A DNA stretch of 64,000 nt from assembly GCA_016787725.1 (NCBI GenBank), contig JAEUTZ010000016.1, positions 248,001 to 312,000 on the forward strand, read 5' to 3'. This document shows positions 44,502 to 52,987 of the stretch, in pieces. The notes under the pieces are model-generated. The model saw only the letters and a program-made list of their open reading frames with translations. It was not told the DNA's origin and ran no database searches. This DNA comes from Cyclobacteriaceae bacterium (GTDB lineage Bacteria; Bacteroidota; Bacteroidia; Cytophagales; Cyclobacteriaceae). Positions within the stretch are counted from its first letter, which is position 1. Every line of letters begins with the position of its first letter. Position numbers and translations under genes: made by a program.

Positions 44502-45800
44502 TCAGGCCTTTAAATTACTTTTCATGCGTGCCAAGTCCATACTGATGTCTCTCCGGTAATACGCACCTTCCCACGAAATTCTCTTAACCTTTTCGTACGC
44601 CTGGGCGGCTGCACTTTCCAGTGAATTTCCCGTGCCGGTGATGGCCAGTACCCTTCCGCCTTGCGTAAGCACTTGATTGTGCTTTTGAATGGTGCCGGCA
44701 TGGAAAACGTAAGCTCCAGTTTGATCTTCAAGTCCAGAAATCACATGGCCTTTTTCAAATTGATCAGGATACCCACCGGATGCCATGACGACTGTAACGG
44801 CATGGGCTGGACTAATTTCAATCTGTTTGTCTTTTAATTCACCTTTTGTACAAGCGATCAGCAACTCGACCAGGTCGCTTTCAATGCGGGTCATAACGGC
44901 TTCTGTTTCGGGATCGCCCATGCGCGCGTTGTACTCAATAACGAAGGGCTCACCCTGTACATTCATCAGGCCTATGAAAATGAACCCCTGGTAGGCAATA
45001 CCTTCTTTTTTGAGACCGTCAATGGTGGGTTTGATCACTTGTTCTTCCACTTTTTTCATGAAGGAAGAAGTGGCAAATATAACCGGTGATACCGCCCCCA
45101 TGCCTCCGGTGTTAGGCCCGGTATCCCCATCTCCAATGCGTTTATAATCCTTGGCTTCCGGAAGGATAACATAACTTTTCCCGTCCGTTAATACAAACAC
45201 TGATAATTCGATGCCCTCCAGAAATTCTTCTACCAACACTTTGGAGCTCGCTTCCCCAAATTTTTTTTCTTCCAGCATTTCCCGCATGGCGGTTTTGGCT
45301 TCAATTACCGTGGATGCGATAATGACGCCTTTTCCTGCAGCCAGGCCATCCGCCTTCAATACAATTGGAGTCTTGCAGGAATCCAGGTAGCGTAGGGCCT
45401 CCTTGCTTTGATGAGTATAAAATGTCTGGGCTTTCGCAGTTGGCACCCCGTTGCGAATCATGAATTGTTTGGAAAAATCTTTGCTGCCCTCCAACTGGGC
45501 GCCCGCGCGTCCGGGGCCAACCAGTAAAATTGATTTTAATAAATCAGTTTGTTCAAAATAATCGCGAATCCCTTTTACAAGCGGTACCTCCGGCCCAACT
45601 ACGACCAGGTCAATTTTTTTTTCGAGACAAAAATTGCCCAGGGATACAAAGTCATCAACTGCTAGCGGCACGTTCGTACCCACCGTGCCCGTACCGGCAT
45701 TGCCGGGAGCTATGAATAAATTCCGGCAATGCGTGCTTTGCCTGATCTTCCAGGCCAGCGCGTGCTCGCGACCACCACTGCCAATGATTAATATGTTCAT
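44502..45800 (-). CDS. purD: Phosphoribosylamine-glycine ligase (GAR synthetase)
   Basis: 432 residues, canonical length. N-terminal G-S-G-G-R-E-H-A-L-A-W (7-17), ATP-grasp core with V-L-K-A-D-G-L-A-A-G-K-G-V, G-M-G-A-V-S-P and Y-N-A-R-M-G-D-P-E motifs. It makes GAR from phosphoribosylamine, glycine and ATP in purine synthesis, so it consumes glycine produced nearby by KBL. Alone on this strand; a TATCTTTG box (45818-45825) is 17 nt upstream and touches a 9-bp inverted repeat. Confidence 0.96.
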   Translation of the reverse strand: MNILIIGSGGREHALAWKIRQSTHCRNLFIAPGNAGTGTVGTNVPLAVDDFVSLGNFCLEKKIDLVVVGPEVPLVKGIRDYFEQTDLLKSILLVGPGRAGAQLEGSKDFSKQFMIRNGVPTAKAQTFYTHQSKEALRYLDSCKTPIVLKADGLAAGKGVIIASTVIEAKTAMREMLEEKKFGEASSKVLVEEFLEGIELSVFVLTDGKSYVILPEAKDYKRIGDGDTGPNTGGMGAVSPVIFATSSFMKKVEEQVIKPTIDGLKKEGIAYQGFIFIGLMNVQGEPFVIEYNARMGDPETEAVMTRIESDLVELLIACTKGELKDKQIEISPAHAVTVVMASGGYPDQFEKGHVISGLEDQTGAYVFHAGTIQKHNQVLTQGGRVLAITGTGNSLESAAAQAYEKVKRISWEGAYYRRDISMDLARMKSNLKA

Positions 45801-45817
45801 GATCCTTTAGGAAAGGT

Positions 45818-45825
45818 CAAAGATA
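45818..45825 (-). promoter_or_regulatory. Bacteroidota -7 box (TATCTTTG) of purD
   Basis: Exact TAnnTTTG match on the minus strand, 17 nt before the purD ATG. Its upstream edge abuts the inverted repeat 45825-45861, which occupies the place of a -33 element. Confidence 0.5.
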
Positions 45826-45861
45826 CTACTACCCCTCAATTATTTATCGAGCGGTAGTAGT
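45825..45861 (-). terminator. Hairpin between recQ and purD (terminator or operator)
   Basis: ACTACTACC (45825-45833) pairs perfectly with GGTAGTAGT (45853-45861); CTC/GAG extends the stem after a C-C mismatch. It follows the recQ stop by 18 bp. There is no strong T-run, and it lies right behind the purD -7 box, so it may instead be a regulator site. Confidence 0.5.
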
Positions 45862-45879
45862 TCTTGTTGTAAGATTCAA

Positions 45880-48075
45880 TTAGTTGGCGTACTCGCTTAA
45901 AAATTTTACACGCATCAGGCGGAGATTGTCTTCTGTGAAGTCGGAATCTTCATCTTTCAATGCGTCTACGGCATCTTCAATGCTGTCGGTTTCCGATTCC
46001 AGGAAGTAATCATAGATCTGCTGTTGTTTGTCCTCATCCAGGACCGAATCGATATAATAATCCAAGTTCAGTTTGGTGCCGGAATAGCAAATGTTCTCAA
46101 TTTCCGTTAGCAATTCATCGAACGAAATATTTTTCGAATCTGCGATTTCGTCCAGCTCTACCTTACGGTCGATCTGCTGAATGATGAAGATTTTTATTTT
46201 CGACTTGTTGACGGAAGATTTAACAACAATATCAGAAGCGGTTTCGATGTCGTTCTCTTCGACATACGTCTGAATCAAATCTAAAAACTCTTTTCCGAAC
46301 TTGTTGACCTTCCCCATGCCTACGCCATTCACCGAAGCCAGTTCTTCTTTGGTGGTGGGGTAAGTAGTGGCCATCTCTTCCAGCGAAGGATCCTGGAAGA
46401 TCACATAAGGAGGTAAATCTTTTTCCTTTGCCACTTTTTTTCGAAGTGCTTTCAGCATTTCGAAAAGCTTTTCATCATAGGATTTTGAGTTAACTACGAC
46501 CCGCTCGGAGGATTCTTCATCTTCCACATCGGTGGTGAAGTCATGATCGCGGGCTAACTCGATCGGATGGGGCTTCTTGAGGAATTCCGCTCCTTTTTTG
46601 GAAATCTTCAATACGCCTACGTTGTCGATATCTTTTTCAAGGTATTGGTAAATGAGTGCCTGACGAATTACCGATTTCCAGAAGTCGGCATCTTGTTGAT
46701 CGCCTTTTCCAAAAATGGGCAGATCGAAGTGTCCATAACTCTTCACATATTCATCCTCGGTGCCCCGGATAACGTTGACCAGATGATTCAGATTGAATCG
46801 CTCATTGGTTTGCTTCACCGCTTCGAGTACCAGTTTCACATACTCGGTTCCGTCATATCGTTCGCGCGGATTCACACAATTATCACACGACCCGCAATTG
46901 TCTTGTTTATATTCTTCGCCAAAGTAGTGGAGCAGTTGCTTCCTTCTGCATACAGGCGATTCGGCATAGAATTCCATTTCTTGCAAGAGAACCCGGGCAT
47001 TTTCTCGTTCCTGAACCGCTTTGTCTTTATTAAATTTTTCCAGTTTGTTCAAATCGTTGTGACTATAGAACATGAGGCAATGTCCTTCCAGGCCGTCCCG
47101 TCCGCTACGACCCGTTTCCTGGTAGTATCCTTCGAGTGATTTAGGCACATCGTAATGCACCACAAACCGAACGTCAGGTTTGTCAATACCCATCCCAAAG
47201 GCAATGGTCGCTACAATGATATCTACCTCTTCATTCAAAAAGTCATCCTGATTTTTCATTCGCACATCCGGGTCGAGTCCGGCATGGTACGGAGCAGCCT
47301 TAAAGCCGTTTACATTGATCAACTCAGCAATTTCTTCCACTTTCTTTCTGCTTAAACAATACACGATTCCCGATTTGCCTTTATGCTCCTTCAGAAATCG
47401 AATCAATTGTTTTTTTGTTTCCTTCTTGGGACGTACTTCATAAAAAAGATTCTTTCGGTTGAACGAAGAGATGAAAACATCCGCCTCTTCCATCTGAAGA
47501 TTTTTCTGAATATCCAACTGAACTTTAGGTGTTGCTGTTGCTGTTAAAGCGATTACATTCATATCGCCAAGTTGTGCGATCATGGTTTTGATCTTCCGAT
47601 ATTCAGGTCGGAAGTCATGACCCCATTCCGAAATACAATGCGCTTCATCGATGGCAACGAAAGACACTTTAACCTTTTGCAGGAATTCGATGTTCTCTTC
47701 TTTGTTGAGCGATTCGGGTGCTACGTACAGAAGTTTGACAATGCCCGTTACGCAATCTTTTTTCAGCCGGGTGATTTCGCCTTTGCTAAGGGTGGAATTT
47801 AAAAAACGGGCGTTGATGCCGTAGGCATTAAGCTGATCCACCTGGTTTTTCATCAGCGCAATAAGCGGTGAGATGACAATCGCAAGCCCATCTTTAATCA
47901 TGGCTGGCAGTTGATAACAAAGTGACTTACCAGCCCCGGTGGGCATAATCACAAACGTATTTCGCCCATTCAATATATTTCTGATAACGGTTTCCTGGTT
48001 TCCCCGAAACTGACTGTATCCAAATATTTCTTTGAGTTTTAACTTTAATTCATCTTTCTCTTCTGCCACGACCAT
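45880..48075 (-). CDS. recQ: ATP-dependent DNA helicase RecQ
   Basis: 731 residues from the ATG at 48073-48075 (a GTG at 48084 is also open). Walker A T-G-A-G-K-S near 50, D-E-A-H-C-I-S-E-W-G-H-D-F-R-P-E-Y, Q-E-T-G-R-S-G-R-D-G, zinc ligands C-R-R-K-Q-L and C-G-S-C-D-N-C in the RQC region, HRDC domain at about 520-600, and an extra acidic C-terminal domain (about 640-731) typical of the longer Bacteroidota RecQ. 3' to 5' helicase in recombination and repair. Divergent from kdsD. Confidence 0.94.
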   Translation of the reverse strand: MVVAEEKDELKLKLKEIFGYSQFRGNQETVIRNILNGRNTFVIMPTGAGKSLCYQLPAMIKDGLAIVISPLIALMKNQVDQLNAYGINARFLNSTLSKGEITRLKKDCVTGIVKLLYVAPESLNKEENIEFLQKVKVSFVAIDEAHCISEWGHDFRPEYRKIKTMIAQLGDMNVIALTATATPKVQLDIQKNLQMEEADVFISSFNRKNLFYEVRPKKETKKQLIRFLKEHKGKSGIVYCLSRKKVEEIAELINVNGFKAAPYHAGLDPDVRMKNQDDFLNEEVDIIVATIAFGMGIDKPDVRFVVHYDVPKSLEGYYQETGRSGRDGLEGHCLMFYSHNDLNKLEKFNKDKAVQERENARVLLQEMEFYAESPVCRRKQLLHYFGEEYKQDNCGSCDNCVNPRERYDGTEYVKLVLEAVKQTNERFNLNHLVNVIRGTEDEYVKSYGHFDLPIFGKGDQQDADFWKSVIRQALIYQYLEKDIDNVGVLKISKKGAEFLKKPHPIELARDHDFTTDVEDEESSERVVVNSKSYDEKLFEMLKALRKKVAKEKDLPPYVIFQDPSLEEMATTYPTTKEELASVNGVGMGKVNKFGKEFLDLIQTYVEENDIETASDIVVKSSVNKSKIKIFIIQQIDRKVELDEIADSKNISFDELLTEIENICYSGTKLNLDYYIDSVLDEDKQQQIYDYFLESETDSIEDAVDALKDEDSDFTEDNLRLMRVKFLSEYAN

Positions 48076-48104
48076 GATATCCACTAATAAAATTTTGATT
48101 TAAT

Positions 48105-48112
48105 TATCTTTG
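48105..48112 (+). promoter_or_regulatory. Bacteroidota -7 box (TATCTTTG) upstream of kdsD
   Basis: Exact TAnnTTTG match in the short recQ/kdsD divergent gap. It lies 13 nt before the TTG at 48126 and 25 nt before the TTG at 48138; the latter leaves a normal short leader. Confidence 0.5.
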
Positions 48113-48137
48113 CGTTCCTTCTTAATTGCTAACCGCA

Positions 48138-49106
48138 TTGAATATAATAAAAAATATCAAACAAATCGCCACGGAAGTACTAATAAATGAGGCCCGGGCG
48201 GTTGAAAATCTGGCTAATTTTATCGACAACGATTTCGAAGCTTGCGTACGGGAAATACTCCAGTCAAGAGGACGAGTAGTTGTTACCGGTATCGGAAAGA
48301 GCGCGATCATTGCCAATAAAATTGTTGCCACCATGAATTCCACCGGAACGCCTGCACTTTTTATGCATGCGGCTGATGCCATTCATGGTGATTTGGGGAT
48401 GATTCAGGAAGAAGATATTGTAATCTGCATTTCCAAAAGCGGAAATACTCCTGAAATCAAAGTTTTAGTACCCCTCCTCAAACGCAGAGGCTCAAAACTT
48501 GTTGCTTTAGTCAGCAATAAGAATTCTTACCTGGCAGAACAGGCGGATTTTGTTTTGAATGCAACCATTGCCGAAGAGGCGTGCCCCAATAATCTGGCCC
48601 CCACCACCAGCACCACCGCCCACCTGGCCATGGGCGATGCATTGGCCGTGTGCCTGTTAGAACTGCGCAATTTCACCAGTGAAGACTTCGCCAAGTTTCA
48701 TCCGGGGGGTTCGTTGGGTAAGCAACTGTATCTGAAGGTAGCGGATGTATTTACAAACAATCAGTTACCCCTGGTTACCGTCAACACGCCCCTGCGCGAT
48801 GTAATCCTGGAGATTTCCTCCAAGCGGGTTGGCGCTACGGCTGTGGTGGATGAAAATAAAAACCTGCTTGGAATCATAACCGATGGTGATTTGCGAAGAA
48901 TGCTGCAAAAAGAAAGTAATATTGCGAGCATAAAGGCGACAGACATTATGACCCGAACTCCCAAGACCATCGATAAGAGTGAGTTTGCTGTGAAAGCCCT
49001 GCAAATAATGCAGGAGAATAATATCACCCAATTGGTGGTGAAAGACGGGGCTCAGGTGGCCGGGTTCATTCATCTTCACGATCTGCTAAAAGAAGGTATT
49101 GTTTAA
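48138..49106 (+). CDS. kdsD: D-arabinose 5-phosphate isomerase (KpsF/GutQ family)
   Basis: 322 residues: SIS domain (about 35-170) with G-I-G-K-S and I-S-K-S-G-N-T-P-E, then two CBS domains (about 200-322). It converts ribulose 5-phosphate to arabinose 5-phosphate, the first step to Kdo for lipopolysaccharide. No ATG is available; TTG at 48138 (M-N-I-I-K-N-I) is chosen over TTG at 48126 because of the promoter box spacing and family N-terminus. Divergent from recQ, followed after 30 bp by manC. Confidence 0.9.
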   Translation: MNIIKNIKQIATEVLINEARAVENLANFIDNDFEACVREILQSRGRVVVTGIGKSAIIANKIVATMNSTGTPALFMHAADAIHGDLGMIQEEDIVICISKSGNTPEIKVLVPLLKRRGSKLVALVSNKNSYLAEQADFVLNATIAEEACPNNLAPTTSTTAHLAMGDALAVCLLELRNFTSEDFAKFHPGGSLGKQLYLKVADVFTNNQLPLVTVNTPLRDVILEISSKRVGATAVVDENKNLLGIITDGDLRRMLQKESNIASIKATDIMTRTPKTIDKSEFAVKALQIMQENNITQLVVKDGAQVAGFIHLHDLLKEGIV

Positions 49107-49136
49107 ATTCTCCTACTCCCAAACTCCGGAGCAATC

Positions 49137-50213
49137 ATGAATCAAAATCTTTACGTTGTGCTAATGGCGGGCGGTGTGGGTACCCGTTTTTGGCCGTATT
49201 CAAGAAACTCAAGACCTAAACAGTTTTTAGATGTAGTGGGTATTGGGAAGACCCTCCTGCAATCAAGCTACGATCGGTTTTTGCCGGTATGTCCACGGGA
49301 GAATATCTATGTGGTAACCAATGAAGAGCATGCAGCCATCACCCAGGAACAGCTTCCGGAGTTGGCACCCGGTCAGATTTTAACTGAGCCGATGCGGAAG
49401 AATACAGCTCCTTGCATTCTGTATGCCTGTCATAAAATTTACAAGCAGAATCCGGAGGCCATAGTTGTTGTTAGCCCTTCTGATCACCTCATTTTAGGTG
49501 AACAGGATTTTCAGCAGACTATTCTTAAATGTTATGATCGGGCAAAAGATCAGGACAAACTCATTACGCTCGGCATAAAGCCAACCCGACCTGAAACGGG
49601 CTACGGATACATTCAGTATATCGAAGCAAAGCAATCGCTAAAAAAGGTTAAGACCTTCACCGAAAAGCCGGAACTCGCGCTGGCCAAAACATTTCTGCAA
49701 AGCGGTGACTTTGTTTGGAATGCCGGCATCTTTGTGTGGGGCATAAAAGCAATTCTTTCTGCCTTCCATAAGTATTTACCCGAAATGGCCGAAGTATTTG
49801 AAGAAGCCGCGCATCATTTCGGCACGCCCTCGGAAAGAGAATCATTGCAGGCTGCCTATTCACAAACCAAAAGTATCTCGATCGACTACGGCATTATGGA
49901 GAAAGCAGATAATGTTTTTGTTTGGCTCAGTACGTTCCCCTGGTCCGACCTGGGCTCATGGAGTTCCCTGCATGACAACTCCATCAAGGATGAAAACAAC
50001 AATGCGGTAAGCGCTGAAGCTATGATTTATGAAACCCGCAATTCCGTAATCAAGGGACCGGGGGATAAACTGATTGTGGTACAAGGCCTTAACGGATACC
50101 TGGTAGGCGCATTCGACAACGTGGTCATTGTTTGTGAGAAGGAAAAGGAAGAATTGTTCCGCAGATTCGTGAACGACCTGAAGTCAAGACCTGATGGAAA
50201 TGACTATTTGTAA
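49137..50213 (+). CDS. manC: Mannose-1-phosphate guanylyltransferase
   Basis: 358 residues, the short form without the C-terminal isomerase domain. Nucleotide-binding M-A-G-G-V-G-T-R-F-W-P at 10-20 with R-P-K-Q-F following, V-S-P-S-D-H in the middle and F-T-E-K-P. It makes GDP-mannose, donor for surface glycans and possibly for protein mannosylation. Probably cotranscribed with kdsD. The last 10 bp overlap the end of the converging rlmB gene. Confidence 0.92.
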   Translation: MNQNLYVVLMAGGVGTRFWPYSRNSRPKQFLDVVGIGKTLLQSSYDRFLPVCPRENIYVVTNEEHAAITQEQLPELAPGQILTEPMRKNTAPCILYACHKIYKQNPEAIVVVSPSDHLILGEQDFQQTILKCYDRAKDQDKLITLGIKPTRPETGYGYIQYIEAKQSLKKVKTFTEKPELALAKTFLQSGDFVWNAGIFVWGIKAILSAFHKYLPEMAEVFEEAAHHFGTPSERESLQAAYSQTKSISIDYGIMEKADNVFVWLSTFPWSDLGSWSSLHDNSIKDENNNAVSAEAMIYETRNSVIKGPGDKLIVVQGLNGYLVGAFDNVVIVCEKEKEELFRRFVNDLKSRPDGNDYL

Positions 50214-50947
50214 TTGTTTTTCTGACGGATTGCTTCATAAATCGAAACCCCGGCAGCGACCGATACATTCAGCGAACTGATCTTTCCTTTCATAGGGATT
50301 TTTGCCAGGTGATCTGCATCTTTTAAAAGTTGGGGTGAGATTCCATCTTCTTCTGATCCAAGAATCAACGCTAATGGTGAATTGAGATTGAGCTCATAGA
50401 GGGATTGACTCCCTTTTTCGGTGCAGGCAACAATCTGAATTCCGTTTTCCTTTAAGAATTGAATGGTTTTACGCATGTCCTTAACGCGGCAAACCGGAAT
50501 GTAACTGAGGGCACCGGCTGATGTCTTCATGGCATCGCCCGAGATGGGCGCATTGCCGGCATCGCCCAGAATGATGGCATCGAGTCCGGCACACTCCGCA
50601 GTACGGGCAAGGGCGCCAAAGTTCCGGACATCGGTGACCCGATCCACTATTAATAGAAATGGTTCCCTTCCCTCAGCATAGGCCTTATCAACGATGTTCT
50701 CCAAGTTAGCGTATTGAATGCTGGAGAGTAAGCATACAACCCCCTGGTGATTTTTACTGGTAAGTCGATTTAGTTTTTGCTGTGGAACGAAAGTAAACGG
50801 AACCCCATTCGCTTTAGCTGTTTGAATTAATTCCTTGATCAGATCATTGTTGAGACCAGCTTGAACAAAGATTTTTTCAATCTCCCGCTTTCCACGAATG
50901 GCTTCCATAACCGCCCGTGTGCCGAAGATCATTTCCGTTTTTTCCAT
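50204..50947 (-). CDS. rlmB: 23S rRNA (guanosine-2'-O-)methyltransferase RlmB, TrmH family
   Basis: 247 residues. N-terminal RNA-binding domain (F-G-T-R-A-V-M-E-A-I at 8-17) and SPOUT knot with D-R-V-T-D-V-R-N-F-G-A-L-A-R-T-A, L-I-L-G-S-E-E-D-G-I and K-I-S-S-L-N-V-S-V-A-A-G. It methylates G2251 in the peptidyl-transferase loop. Same strand as the GWxTD gene upstream with a 36-bp gap. Confidence 0.92.
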   Translation of the reverse strand: MEKTEMIFGTRAVMEAIRGKREIEKIFVQAGLNNDLIKELIQTAKANGVPFTFVPQQKLNRLTSKNHQGVVCLLSSIQYANLENIVDKAYAEGREPFLLIVDRVTDVRNFGALARTAECAGLDAIILGDAGNAPISGDAMKTSAGALSYIPVCRVKDMRKTIQFLKENGIQIVACTEKGSQSLYELNLNSPLALILGSEEDGISPQLLKDADHLAKIPMKGKISSLNVSVAAGVSIYEAIRQKNNYK

Positions 50948-50983
50948 GCATTAGTTTTGGTAAAGATAGGAAAAGACCGTTTG

Positions 50984-52138
50984 CTAAAACCGACTCTTCC
51001 TCCACAGATCAATCGTGCTAAACCAAGACTCGGTGAAGCGCTTGTCGCGCAAGAGCACATAGTTATCTGGATCGTACACGCTTCCACTTTTTACAAAGGT
51101 GAACCGCACCTTAAATGTATCGTAGTTCCAACTTTCTGAACCATCGTTAATACTCACCTCGTCCGGCAAGCCAAAAATAGTGTAAATCATGCCACGGTCA
51201 GTTTTCCAGCCAGTTTTGTACGAGCTGAAGTAGAGATTTGCTAATTCGATCCTTCGAAAATAATTCCGCATGAATGTCTTCGCTCGGTCTTTATCCCGGG
51301 TGATGTCCAGAATAACTTTATCGAATTTGGCTTTGTCGCCATTCGCATTCACCAGGGCTCCATACTCTTCTGGGGTCGTAACATAGATAAGCGGTTCAGC
51401 CAGGTCGGCAATTTTTGAAAATTTAGGATAGATTTCACTGACACACCGGAAAGCAAATCCTTCCGCAGCGTTGGTGTCGCGTTGAAAGAGGTACAACCCG
51501 GGTTGATGGGGTATAAATTTGCTTCCTATCGGTGCTTTAAAGGTCGAATCGTAAAACATGAAACGATCTGCTTTGATGGTTTTGTCAGAAAACGGAGGGG
51601 TGGCAGCCTGAAAGTCTGATTTGTAATAGGATACAAATAGGGGTTGCAACCCCGCACTATTTACTGTGTAGGCTTTGTTAATGGTAACATATCGTTCGTG
51701 TACCTGGCCGGCTTCATTTTCAAGCCATCCGTTTATCGGGTAAGCCGGATCGATTAACTTAAAATAGACCCAACTTTTTTTACTTTCTGTATTGGTGACC
51801 TTGGTAACCAATAACCACGACTTGGCCGGAATCGCAAAACTCAATTTACCAAGCCACTGTTTGTCAACCGGTGAGGCAATCGTATTGGCCGGAATGGGAA
51901 TACCTTCCCGCTGCGTATAAGAATCGCGTTTCTCCCAGGTAATGGCGTATTTGTTGGCAGGAAAGGCACGAGATACAAACCGGTAATGAACGTGCATGCT
52001 ATCGGACTTAATGATCTGGAAGGTAAACTGCACTTCATTTTCCGGATCATACCAATCTTTAAAATTGATACTGGTGAGGGGCTGTGAGATTGACCCCATC
52101 GGTAGTAAAACTGATAATATGACCAATAACGCTTTCAT
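50984..52138 (-). CDS. GWxTD-domain secreted protein
   Basis: 384 residues with a signal peptide (cleavage near I-S-Q). The GWxTD signature G-W-K-T-D-R-G-M-I-Y-T-I-F-G is near residue 310, followed by a strand-rich tail. The family is widespread in Bacteroidota and myxobacteria, has no settled function, and is often near motility or protein-export genes. The N-terminal 280 residues are mostly beta. Divergent from the methyltransferase. Confidence 0.87.
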   Translation of the reverse strand: MKALLVILSVLLPMGSISQPLTSINFKDWYDPENEVQFTFQIIKSDSMHVHYRFVSRAFPANKYAITWEKRDSYTQREGIPIPANTIASPVDKQWLGKLSFAIPAKSWLLVTKVTNTESKKSWVYFKLIDPAYPINGWLENEAGQVHERYVTINKAYTVNSAGLQPLFVSYYKSDFQAATPPFSDKTIKADRFMFYDSTFKAPIGSKFIPHQPGLYLFQRDTNAAEGFAFRCVSEIYPKFSKIADLAEPLIYVTTPEEYGALVNANGDKAKFDKVILDITRDKDRAKTFMRNYFRRIELANLYFSSYKTGWKTDRGMIYTIFGLPDEVSINDGSESWNYDTFKVRFTFVKSGSVYDPDNYVLLRDKRFTESWFSTIDLWRKSRF

Positions 52139-52189
52139 ATTCCTGTTTTCAGCAATTAAAGGTAAAACGATAATTCGACTTGATTGCGT

Positions 52190-52197
52190 TAATTTTG
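52190..52197 (+). promoter_or_regulatory. Bacteroidota -7 box (TAATTTTG) of the methyltransferase gene
   Basis: Exact TAnnTTTG match, 16 nt before the ATG at 52214. Confidence 0.45.
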
Positions 52198-52213
52198 CCC
52201 GATAAAATTTTCT

Positions 52214-52987
52214 ATGGCTGTTTATACTACGGAAATCACCTCGAAATCAATTCCTTCCGATAACCCCATCCACCAGCGATTGTTACGAGCCTATGTTGTT
52301 GCTTCGGACCTGGTACAGGGCGACCTGCTGGAGGTTGGTTGTGGTGAAGGCCGGGGAATTGACTGGTTGCTTCCAAAGGTTCAACACTATACCGCCATTG
52401 ATAAAATTGCCCCCATCATTGATGGGTTAAAGCGAAAGTATCCGCAAGCTGTTTTTTATTCCGGCAACATCCCGCCCTTATCCGTTTTTAATAGTGACAG
52501 TTTTGATTCGGTAGTAAGCTTTCAGGTGATTGAGCACATTGAGGACGATCACCTTTTTATGCAAGAAATCCACCGGGTGTTAAAGCCGGGAGGAATTGGT
52601 TTAATTACAACCCCCAATCGTCTTTTGTCTTTGTCACGCAACCCCTGGCACATCCGGGAATATACCAGTCAGGAATTGACCGACTTGGCAAAAAAATATT
52701 TTCAACAAATAACCATGAAAGGGCTTGCCGGCAACGATAAGGTAATGGAGTATTACGAGCGGAACAGGAAATCCGTAGCCCGGTTGATGCGGTGGGATAT
52801 TTTTGATTTGCAACACAAACTACCTGCGGCTGTTCTTCGGATTCCCTATGAACTTCTGAATCGGGTCAATCGAAATAAATTGAAAAGCACTTCCGATGAA
52901 TTGGTAATGAGTATCCGGCAGGAGGATTACCCGGTTACTGAAAACGCATCGGAAGCGCTGGATTTATTTATGATCGTGAAGAAATAA
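52214..52987 (+). CDS. Class I SAM-dependent methyltransferase
   Basis: 257 residues. SAM motif I L-L-E-V-G-C-G-E-G-R-G near 37-47, motif with V-V-S-F-Q-V-I-E-H-I-E near 100, then L-K-P-G-G. Methyltransf_11/25 type. The substrate is unknown; a lipid, quinone or sugar acceptor are all possible. Its stop directly abuts the stop of the converging DUF2723 gene. Confidence 0.85.
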   Translation: MAVYTTEITSKSIPSDNPIHQRLLRAYVVASDLVQGDLLEVGCGEGRGIDWLLPKVQHYTAIDKIAPIIDGLKRKYPQAVFYSGNIPPLSVFNSDSFDSVVSFQVIEHIEDDHLFMQEIHRVLKPGGIGLITTPNRLLSLSRNPWHIREYTSQELTDLAKKYFQQITMKGLAGNDKVMEYYERNRKSVARLMRWDIFDLQHKLPAAVLRIPYELLNRVNRNKLKSTSDELVMSIRQEDYPVTENASEALDLFMIVKK

